From Chaetoceros tenuissimus (Eukaryota > Bacillariophyta > Thalassiosirophyceae > Chaetocerotales > Chaetocerotaceae): a DNA stretch of 64,000 nucleotides. Position 1 is the first letter of the stretch. The number at the start of each line of letters is the position of its first letter. The notes beneath the pieces were generated by a model. It was given only the letters and a program-made list of their open reading frames with translations. It did no database searches and had not been told where the DNA came from. Positions 54,381 to 64,000 of the stretch are shown piece after piece. Made by a program: the position numbers and the translations under genes. The DNA lies in NCBI GenBank assembly GCA_021927905.1, contig BLLK01000040.1, positions 248,001 to 312,000 of the forward strand, in the 5' to 3' direction.

Positions 54381-54410
54381 ACCTGGTTTCTGCGCTATGC
54401 CAGGAGGTAC
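54381..54410 (-). other. Conserved hairpin in copia-2 3'UTR
   Basis: CCTGG and CCAGG arms around a 13-base loop, between the RNase H stop and the purine tract. The same hairpin, same loop words and same place occur in the copy A (5695-5724) and copy B (17967-17996) copia ends, although the flanking DNA has diverged. Confidence 0.55.
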
Positions 54411-57400
54411 AACTACAAAGAGAAGGACCTACGCTCCAACTAACCTAATCTTCATCCACAGAATCCGACTTATAAAAGATCTGATTGACAAAATTCCACA
54501 TTGTATCTCCAGCAATAGTAGTCTTACTGAACAAATCAGCCAAGTTATTCTTGCCTTCGATCCACAAAACTTGAATCATTCCACATGCCTGTGCTTCACG
54601 CATTCTATGGTAACAGATAGCATTGTGACGTTTGTTGAGAGTTGATGCAGGCACACTTGAATTGGTAACAACAGACTTGTTGTCACAAAGTACCTCAGTA
54701 GGACCATCAATAGGAACGCCAAAATATCTCAGCTTGTATCTGAGTGCCTCTACCATCTCCACAACAAAGCGTAATGCAACAAATTCACTACCAAAAGACA
54801 AAGTCTCTACAGTGTTTTGTCTCTTGCTATACCAAAGAATGGGTGAGTTGTTAATATAAATCAAAATACCAGTATGTGAACGTCTGTTAGTCAAGTTACC
54901 AGCGTGATTCACATCAACATAAGCTCTGGTTAAAACTGCTGCACCATGAGGTGTAAACATCATACGTGGCAACTGTTCTTCAGCATCTGGATAGAACTCT
55001 GTCCAATCAACCTTACTAATCAAAGCACCATCCAAAGGGCTGACTACATCATCAGGTCTGACTGGATCAAAACCAAGCTTCCCAGGAATTGCTCTTCAGC
55101 GCTTGTCAAGATAATTGAATATCCTGTAGACAGCATCCAAGTGCCCTTCACGTGGATTGCATAAGTGTTGCGAAAGCAAACTAACTTCTGTCAAGATATC
55201 AATTCTACCAAGCTCACATGCCCATCACAAAACTCCAATATATTGCTGATACTTGGAGATATCCTCAAGCTCAGGTGACATATCCAGCTCAGGCCTATAA
55301 GATGAAGGAAAAGGGCACTTTCCATCTCCTCTCTTATGCAAAGGAATTGGATCGGAAGACAAATCCTTTTTAACTATCTCAATCGCAGACCTCACATACT
55401 CAATACAGTTTGCACTATAAAATGATTCTACCGTTGTCAGTCTGAATCTGCTCAATACCACCACCATGATATCTTGAAGGCCTGCCTACTGAAGACTTCT
55501 TCAACTTGAACTCCAATCCAATGACAGCTACTAGCTCTTCAGCAACTTCTGAAACTGCAAGTACGTCATCGACATAGACAAGGAGCATCTCATAGTATAA
55601 CTCCCCGTTTGCCTTAGATGCCTGTCTGATGTATACGTCAGGATCAGCCTCAGTTGGAACAAAACGCATGTCTTTAGCAAGCATGGCTCTCCAAGCAGCA
55701 CCTGATGACTTCAATCCATACAGAGCACGCACAAACAGAAGAACCTTGCCTTTGTCAGATCCAAACTCTGAACCTGCTACACACCAAACCTTTTCAAGGC
55801 AGTCAGCACACAAATAAGCAGATTCCACATCACATGCAAACAAGTCAAGATCATTCAAGCTAGCAATTGTCAGAGCAATTCTAACACTGTCACGAGAGAC
55901 TACGCTGGAGTAGGTGATAGCTGTGGGCGGATCATTGACATGTCCACCTGCAACAAGTCTTTCCTTATGGGTAAACTTGCCGTCCATCTTGATGTCAAAT
56001 ATCATATGGCAAGGGATTTCTTTGTAGCCAGGTCTCACTTTCCCAGTACGCATCTCCTCCGGAGTCACACCTGATAGAACCTCAAAGGCAACCCTGACAT
56101 TTGCCATCTCTTTCAGTCCAGAAGGTAGTCTTCAAATCAGCATCCAACTTGTACGCCTCATCTGCAGACTTAGGAATCCGTATACCAAACTTGTGAGTTG
56201 TACGCCAGTACTTCGACATCACTTTGGCAACAATGGAATCCCTCTTCTTCAGAGTATACAGAACCCACCACTTGAAAGCAGGCTCCTCCTCCAGAGCATT
56301 CATAACAGCATACTGAGCTAGTTCAACTGGGTTACTATTTTTCAGATCCTTGAGAGGCAACCATGACATTGTACCATCCTTCCACTCCACCAGCAGCTCC
56401 CAACTTATTGTAGTCTTCTTTGGAACCATGCCGGACTTGGTCTTAATGAAACCATCCCATTTAGGTATAGCCGTGTGATCCCAAGAATGATCAGAGATTT
56501 CTTTGAGAACCTGCTGATGGTGGCCCTCACTATCGACCTGTGTGAACATATTCTTCGCAATAATGTTAGCTTGTATGTTTTCAGTTAATCCAGAAGGAAA
56601 TTCAACTTGATAAAGTGCAGTATCATGTAACAGGTTATAGCTACCAGTGTTTGAAGATTCACCATCATTCTTACGGATCCTTTTCACCACCTTTCCCATT
56701 TGTTCATCACCAACAGCATTAGGAAACAACACTTCAGCACCAATGCACATGTCATATGTATCCTGCTGCTTTACAGCGTCATCATGATCTACAATATCAT
56801 CAATCTCAGGAACTGCAATGTCATCGTGAACAGAATAACCAGTCTCAGTCTCCTTCACGAGCGGTACATCCTCATTTATCATCCTGTCGAATCCATCAAG
56901 GTCAGATGAAGTTGTCAGCTCAAAATGCATCAGATACAGCCTCATGGTATGCACGAATTTGCTCTTGAAGATTGCAGGATCATTTCTTCGCACCATCCTG
57001 CGCTTCCACTTAGATTTTAATATACCAATCACATTCTCAGCCAAATTCTGCCATGGACTATACAGCTCAATACTACATGATGATGTTCTCCATTTATGAA
57101 GTATCTTCATGAAGTCGGATCCGTATGCAGTCTGTTCTATACTGTTATCTGAGATTATTTCCATGGGGATACCAACATCCTGACCAAAAGCTGCCAATCC
57201 CTCATGAGCATCAGCCTTGCTCTGCATTGGATGAACATATGCTAAAGCTCCATCTGTAAACACCTGAGCACAAGTATTACTCCTAGATGACTTGCTTTTC
57301 ATCAGCAATGTGTCAGTGTAAACACGGGTGGAAATCCAACGCAGTCTCTGAGACAGCAGATCAGTCCTATACCTTTGACTAAGAGGCATAATTGCAGATC

Positions 57401-60317
57401 GCACAGACAGCTGGGTTGAAGCTTTCAGCTCGAGATATAGAAATACCCCACTTCTTCGCTAGCAACTCTTTCGTAACCTCATGATGCCGCTTCTCCGTAG
57501 AAGCAAGTGCAATTCTAGCAGAATCCTGTAGCTGAACCTTGACAGAGCTAACCAAAGAATCAACAGCCAAATCCTGAGCTAAACCAGAAGACGCATGACA
57601 GAGTCCACGATCAAAATCGGAAATGAAAGTGTCATCACGAAAAACAGGCACTTGAACACCATTTGGTCTTTCTTTAGAGTTAAAGGAAGGTCAAGCTTGG
57701 AATGCTCCCAACTCCAGTCATGCTTCGTACGCTGCTCCTCCTTTAGAGAAGAGATTTGGAACGAAACTGTTTCTGGATTCCAAGAATGTGTATCAGACAG
57801 TGTAACACGTGGACAGGACTCTAGCTCCTTCATAGTTGGACATCTGGATTCAAATCCACAGCTAGAGTTGAACATTTGCATAGGAACTGAGAATCTTTCC
57901 TTTCTAACGGCAAGAGGATGGTGAGGATCAGTTGGGTCATCACAGAGTGAAACACCATAATGTCTGCATTGGTTTGGGTTAATAAGTGACTTTTCCATTC
58001 TATCACCAAACCACAATCCTTGCCCAAATACACAAATAATGGTAGAGCCATCTTGAAGATCCACAGCTGTTGCACCAGTGACTATGTTGATGTTCCATGT
58101 CTCATTGTATTCAGCAAGGAAAGGAGCCACAGAGCACTGCTGACGAGTATATTCCAAGATAATAAAATTTTTGCCAAAACAATGGGTATCAGCATGATTA
58201 TCCATTTCAGTTGGAAGAGGTGTCTCATAACGTGATGCAGCGGCAAGAGGAGAAACTTCAATGGAACAAGTCCTTCTATTACTCGTTTTGATCCTGTAGA
58301 CATCCCTATACCTGATGATTTTCCTATTATTCCATGCAAAGACAACCCATTCCACCGCCTTATCTCTGAACCCATAGTCATAGGCCTCTAAACTAGGCTT
58401 GAAATGCCCAGTTGCAGCCATTTCAGTCCACCCCAAACCAATCCTTTTAGCAGTTTGAATAGCCTGAGATAGTCATGACTCATTCACTTCAGCGATATTC
58501 CCATCTGCATCATATGTCACCTTGTATTTCTTTGCACTAGCTGATGCAGTGGAGCAAGCATGGGAACCGTTCCAAGGCAGAACAGCCTGCTGCTGTTGAT
58601 CACCTACAGATGCAGAGGCACCCATTACTCCTCGAAGAACCGCAGCATCCATGGTGACAGTACGACCAGCAAGAGAGTGACCAATAGAAGACATGTCATC
58701 GTCGTTCCGATTCCCAGTAGCAGTTGCATCGATATTCCTATTACTATCGTCTCTATTACCAGGGACCCAATTGTTGTCTCTATGAGCCTTTAGGATCGCA
58801 TCTCTGGTATCTTGAGTAAGAGTATAGAAGTCTTTGTTGGAATAAAAATGGTCATAACCTTGAAGCTGCACTCCATTCTCTTTCCTACCACTTATGGAAA
58901 GCTTTGCAATACGAGCAGCTTTACACTTTGCAGCCTTCTGCTTTTTCTTCTTTGTTGCAGCTACACTGCGTCTACCACCTTTCTTACCACCTTGCTGGAT
59001 CTCATGAGGAGTAAAGATTGTCTTCAACTGGTTGCTGATGAATTCTTGCACCAACTGGAAGGTATTGAGGTTTGCCATAGTTCAGGCAATACTAACTACA
59101 TTTACGATCTTGTTATTTTCATTTCTGATTCCCTTCAAAAATGTTTCGATCTTGTTGGCCTCATATTCCGGTTGATAATACTTTTCAAGTACATCATAGT
59201 TCTTCTTCATTTGAGTGGAATAAGACTCGAAAGAAAACATATTCTCATTTTTGTAGAACAGTTTCTCAATGGAAGCTCTAGCAACATCGATCCTGGCTTT
59301 AGCCTGATCAGGTCCATCGTAATGATTGCGCAATGATTGCATGGCTCTTCTACCACAGCTACACCTGGCTGGTAACCAAGAGTCTCCATTGGTGTTTTGA
59401 ACCAACTCTTTGATAAGGTTATAAACCTCCTTGCTATCATTATTAAATTGTGGACCGGTCAAAGAAGCAGCATAAATCATCTGTTCTTCGCTAGTGAGCT
59501 GTACATTCTGGGGCTGATTTCCACAGATAACATAAGATAGAGGTACTCCCTTTCTTTTCTTCATGCCATTCAAGTAGTGGATGATGGACTTCTCCCATTC
59601 CACCCTTATCCTCCGAGATCTTCGCTGCTTCATAAAACTCTCTCACAATAACCAACGTCAGCACATGATCTCAATTTGCATCAACTTCACCAACATTCAC
59701 TTGAATTCCTTCCAAAGAACGCTGAGTGACATAAAAAGCAAAACCCTGAAGGTCCTTCTTCTTTCTCTCAGGCCAATTACAACCACCTCTAGCAATTGAC
59801 TTGGTGCTCTTAACTTCGCAGTACTTGCTGATCTCAGCGTAAGTCCAGTCAACAAAGTCAATCGTGTTGTTGTATCCATCATGAGAAAGACAGTTACAAA
59901 GAGCAGGAGTGAAGTCAAGAGACTGAGTAAGGAAGTTGAGAAGATCTGCATTCATATGAAGCAGTGCTTGAACAGCAAGAAAGAGGAAAGTGTTAGAAAT
60001 AGACATGTATATAGTTGTGCAGGCACATAAAGGCCCTGTCTTTCCTGTGCTTCCATCATGCAATGGTATATGTGTCATCAACTACACATATCTTGCAACA
60101 GGTAGCTGGTGATCAGCCAGCTCAATACTCTCTTCTTCATTACAAAGAAAACCCATGTGATGAGGCTGCCATTCGGTATGCCATGGGGTCGTATCTGATA
60201 TCCTCAGTGAAGACTATCGAAATACAGAACACAACAAACTCTAGAATTATCAATTAATAGGATGTGTCAACACCCTCCATTCATTGCGAATCCAAAACGC
60301 TATGGGTAATGATAAAC

Positions 60318-60600
60318 TGACTAAATATTCGTGTACTTACTTGTAAACTAATAAGATATTGCTATGAATAGGTGAAAACACACTTGTTATTACTTGATAG
60401 ATTCTAAACTATAAGATACACAAGAACAACCAAAAAGGTGCAAATACAAAGGTATTGAGAACCCGAAGCCTATATGTGATGTGAAAGTGATGACGCGCTT
60501 CGCTAAAGCCTATCCATATTGAGTCAGGAGACAGACCTTTGCTCTAACCAAGACAACATTATGATAGTACGTAAAACAGGGCCATACCAATATTTAATCA
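60318..60600 (-). repeat. 5' LTR of copia-2
   Basis: 283 bp; CAGT follows at 60601-60604. Confidence 0.92.
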
Positions 60601-60604
60601 CAGT

Positions 60605-61589
60605 GGCTCTTTTGTGATTATTGCTACGTCACAGACAAAAGGGTCGTTATTGTTTCAATGAATTTGCAAGACAAGGAATTCCTTTTTACAACTATGTTCT
60701 TTCTCCATTATTCTTCAATACTCATAAAATTAAAAACACATCAAAGCAATCCCATTACCTATGATTGATTATTAATATCTTGATTTCACTAGGTCCAATC
60801 ATATTACAAACTGGATGATTCAATAAAAGATAACTAAAAATTTTGCACTGATAACAACAGTAAAAGAACTGCTGCTCTATTTGGTCTGAAAGTAGTAGTA
60901 CTTTAATAAGAATCGGGTTGTTGTCAATCCTTTCCCCGATTATCCATTCTGTGTTTTAAGGGTTGGTTTCAACAATCACCTCCCCCATCTTAATCTCAAG
61001 TCTTAAACAGGCCAATGCTGAGAACCAAGAAATCATATTGAATTTGTAACCTTCCCACCTACAATTGCAGGGTGATTCAATGCATCAAACATGTAAGTCA
61101 TTCAAATTGTAATGATTTTCAGCTGTATTGTTGTGTTGCATTAAAAAAAAAGAAATAATTCAACAATAGTAACATATAAAAAGTAGAGATTTGTATACAA
61201 ATTGATGAAGGAATAATTTGTATCCATCAAGTGACCATAGAACTAGATATTTGATAATAAGAAAACCTTTACTGATATTAATCACTACGTTATTGAGCAT
61301 CAACATCATTACATCAGCCCGTGAAGGTGGATGAAAAAGGAAAGAAGATTATGTTGTTGTGTATGTTGTGATCAGTGATGGGGCAAGGTATGCCTTCCTC
61401 CCTGTCCATGATGCGATCCAATCTCTCATTCAATCTAGTGGCTGTGACAATAATGACTCCATTGTAACTGGTAGCTGGCGCGTAAAAGCTATATGGTCTG
61501 GTCTTGGTTCTGCTAGTAATCCTTGTATTTCTGTCCTTGCCTTGTCTCTACGCGTATATATTCTTTCGCTGTAATGGCTGTATGCACCA
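60605..61589. other. Spacer right of copia-2
   Basis: Nearly 1 kb of AT-rich DNA with homopolymer runs. Before copia-2 arrived it was joined to the region just downstream of the FkbM-type gene. A minus-strand stretch near 61360-61560 could be worn coding sequence, but I cannot place it. Confidence 0.4.
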
Positions 61590-63250
61590 CCTCATTGTGA
61601 ACTTGCCATCTATTGATTCCTGTATCAGCATTTTTGAAAATACTGTTGCTTTATAGTGCGCTGGTAGCTTCAAGTTTTTGGGTAGCTGTGTTGCTAACCT
61701 TGAGTACTCTTTATGTTGTACCTCCTCCCATTTCTTCCATTGCCATCCAAGTAAGAATTGGTTGATAGATTTCTTTGTTCCTTATCCTAACATTTTCTAC
61801 AATCAATGGCAAAAAACAATAGTTCCTTTGTCAGACTATGAAGTTTTGGTCCTCTCAATGCCTTGGTAAGATAATCACTGAAGTTGCTATCAGTGGATAC
61901 TGCTTCTTTAATTCTATGATACACAATAGCATTGTGCTTCTTCTTTAGTTAAAAAGCCATGGCATTTCAAAGAAGTACTTCTTTGATAGGAACTCCAAGC
62001 ACAATAAGGCTATATCTCATGTCAATCCCCATCTTTGTAAGAAAACAACCTGAATAAATTAGATATCCATAAGTAAAGGATTCAATGGTTGCTTGTTTCT
62101 AACAGTACCATATTGAAATGATATAGTTGGTACTTATCAAAATATATTTGTTGAACATTGATGTGCAAAGATCTCTCAATTAAGATTGGGTTCTCAAAAT
62201 GTATGAACCTAAAAGAAAGTATAGCTAGGAATTGAAGTAGTGTTCACCTTCAAGTAGTCAGAGTAAAACTGGCCAAAGATTCTGGATAACTATTTGTTAC
62301 AAAGATGTGCTTTTAGCAAAAAGAGAGTGCACCAGTAGTAAACTTAGAAGTGCAGTTTTAGTACTCTTGGCATCTTCTCTGGACTTATGCTATCTTTACT
62401 CTTGTAGAAATTTATGGCATGAAATGACTTGAAGCAATCTTCATAAAGAGGAAAAACAAATATTGATTGTTCTGTAGAGAAGATTCAGATAACCTAAAAC
62501 GACTCAAGGATACTAGAATGTGTTGTCAATAAGGAACTTGGCTGTGGAAAATTCCCTCCAAGAATACTAGGATCCCATGTAAACTTAGCTGACAGGATGA
62601 GTCTTGGAAAATTATAAATTTCACTAGGAGTAGGATGACAGATTGGAATGAATGGCAATGCATCATCATATTGCACTAGAATGGGAAGGTAAGGCTGGTC
62701 TTCCATTGATTATAACATCTGATTCCTCCACCTAGCTTGGATTTAGCAATGAATCATCCATTCAATCACCAAGATAGATAGATTTATCATGGTATAGATA
62801 TCTGATCCCTTACCAGATTTAATTTTGCATCTGTCCTTCCTTCTGTCCTTCTATCTATCAGTGTTTTTACACTATCAATGTCTGACATCCATACTTTTAT
62901 GGTATTACCTCTTACACTCTACTAATGGTTGACAATGGAGCTGCTTCTTGCTACAAACTTTCTTTAGTACTTAATACCCACTTGATTTCTTATCTAAATT
63001 TCATTGGTTCTAATTTTTTTATATTTGCTATCTGAAGTTTTTGCCTGTTCTCCTTCTTCCAACGTACATACAAACAATCTAGATTGCTAATAGCTATCAA
63101 CAGCTAAGTACTACTAATACTGGGAGGAGGAAGGCCAGATGAAAGAAAAAACAAAACAAACAATCCAATCCAGCTTGACTTGTTGTATTCAATGATATAG
63201 GTATTTCCTTTGTCAATGATGTAGAGAAAAAGGTGAAGAACCAAAAGTAG
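61590..63250 (-). mobile_element. Fourth copia fossil
   Basis: Minus strand, old and much reduced. Recognisable parts: a protease-region piece near 63.1-63.3 kb (a TTGGFSA-type word and NTYIIEYN, as in copia-1), a pre-integrase piece at 62494-62706 (DALPFIPI and LILSAKFTWDPS, close to copia-1 at 37.6 kb), and an RNase H end near 61.9-62.1 kb (HNAIVYHRIKEA). Integrase core and RT are missing. Many breaks; no LTRs found. Confidence 0.65.
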
Positions 63251-63404
63251 CACTGAATCCCCCAGTAGTAGCAAACATGTCATAATAATAAATAGGTGTT
63301 TTATAGTTAATCTATTAAACCTGCTAAAGGATTGATAGATAGTACTGCCACCCTGCCTGCAGAAGAGTGAGTGGATAAGGTAATCTGTTGCTCTGCAGCA
63401 TGAT
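63251..63404. other. Short spacer between copia fossil and LINE scrap
   Basis: About 150 bp with no feature that I can support. Confidence 0.35.
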
Positions 63405-63900
63405 TCAGAAAGATTCAACATGAGAAAAGTGTGTTGTGATAAGAGAAGGTCCTACAAATTTAAAGACCAGAACATATGATTTTAGCCAGTTCCTAATTCC
63501 AGAGTTTGGAAGACTCACTAAAAAATGGTACGTGTGAGTAAATAGTGTTTGGAAAGCTTTGGTTGAAGGATGGTGTTTATCAAAAATTGCCTCGATTTTA
63601 TTGAGGAGCTTTTCTTTATCAGTACGGTAGTCTGAGTCCTCCTTCTTTGCATGATGGCATTCATTTCTAATCTGCCGTTGATTTAAGCTAATGTGAAGAA
63701 CATGGCATAACAGTTTCTTGGTCCATACTTTTGCAGAAAGATGCTGTGGAAGTTTTTCATTAGAGGCTGCTGCAAGCTGTGCGTAGTGAGATTCCAGTGC
63801 CTCTTTCCATTTAATACTCAAATTACCCAGTAAGAAGTGATTCCAGCTGATTTCTTGATCCCAATATGCTTCTAAGGCAGTTTCTTCTTGTACAGATTCT
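63405..63900 (-). pseudogene. C-terminal scrap of a LINE reverse transcriptase ORF
   Basis: Read on the minus strand from about 63900: EAYWDQEISWNHFLLGNLSI, then WKEALESHYAQL, then LLCHVLHISLNQRQIRNECHH. This is the W-x(n)-G-L-S...W...Y pattern and the helical (R)N-E/V-H block found past the thumb in stramenopile and plant LINE ORF2 proteins, followed by the usual LPNSGIRNWLKSYVLV end. Open for 138 residues from the ATG at 63821, with a stop at 63405. RT palm motifs are absent, and the window ends soon after. Its relation to LINE A/B cannot be tested, because neither copy shows its C-terminus here. Confidence 0.5.
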
Positions 63901-64000
63901 CTGCAAAAGACTATTGGGTCGCCATGGCAGAGTACTGCTCAGAGCCCCAGTAGAATCATGTGACAAAGTGGCTGCAGGGTCTTATACCTCAGTAAGAATC

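Larger units (their letters stand above)
54052..60600 (-). mobile_element. Ty1/copia element (copia-2), full length but broken
   Basis: LTRs 54052-54334 and 60318-60600, both 283 bp, about four differences. The 3' LTR ends are a perfect 12-bp inverted pair, TGACTAAATATT and AATATTTAGTCA. A 4-bp duplication CAGT flanks the element (54048-54051, 60601-60604). Primer-site word GTTTATCA, purine tract GCAGGGAG. Parts on the minus strand: gag (about 60.1-58.5 kb, with a Lys-rich patch), protease region (about 58.4-57.6), integrase (about 57.6-56.1, with SPWQNLAENVIG), RT (about 56.1-55.4, with LLVYVDDVLA) and RNase H (about 55.0-54.45, with VDVNHAGN). Broken in about half a dozen places. LTR similarity near 98.6 percent makes it young to middle-aged. 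Confidence 0.92.

Noticed and set aside
60605-61589. Possible tRNA or other RNA gene in the gene-free stretch right of copia-2
   Set aside because: No cloverleaf arms or promoter boxes could be recognised by eye.

Overview
This window is a dense, nested pile of retrotransposons in AT-rich nuclear DNA of a eukaryote, with three or four short islands of ordinary genes. Short spliceosomal introns (62 and 76 nt), copia and gypsy elements with very short LTRs, an endonuclease-RT LINE with the DHRGIW signature, a tyrosine-recombinase retroelement, a Harbinger transposase relic and secretory-type FkbM and DXD sugar-transferase genes fit a photosynthetic stramenopile, most likely a diatom. That assignment is inference from style, not from a marker gene.

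Layout. 1-6063: LINE copy A (minus strand) joined to a copia 3' end (LTR 5773-6063). 6064-13389: a gene island with a spliced minus-strand gene of unknown function (6436-7811) and a divergent zinc-finger gene (8084-13240, decayed). The latter is split by a 3.5-kb non-autonomous LTR element (9267-12736). 13390-17615: a copia LTR scrap, a two-domain DXD glycosyltransferase gene (14015-15906) and an integrase fossil. 17616-32955: LINE copy B (plus strand), again starting exactly at a copia LTR terminus, and split by a young gypsy element (18549-27740, identical LTRs, ATCA target duplication). 32955-34124: an unknown coiled-coil gene. 34885-48478: copia-1 on the plus strand, itself host to a tyrosine-recombinase (DIRS/Ngaro/PAT-type) element (39357-45428) and a 934-bp MITE (46088-47021). 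48481-48608: remnant of a second LTR of the copy-B type. 48620-49617: Harbinger transposase relic. 49917-52626: third copia fossil, with a hydrophobic stretch between gag and protease. 52983-54002: intact FkbM-type methyltransferase gene. 54052-60600: copia-2 with 283-bp LTRs and CAGT duplication. 61590-63250: fourth copia fossil. 63405-63900: C-terminal scrap of a LINE reverse transcriptase.

The two most informative structures are (i) two nearly identical LINE copies lying antisense inside copia ends, both ending exactly at the LTR terminus, which suggests LTR-driven movement of a LINE cargo; and (ii) a gene-less LTR element at 9267-12736 that shares terminal bases, primer-binding site and polypurine tract with the whole-looking gypsy 6 kb away, so the gypsy is its probable helper. 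The split direct repeats of the tyrosine-recombinase element are fully preserved and show a TGG recombination core at all three expected places.
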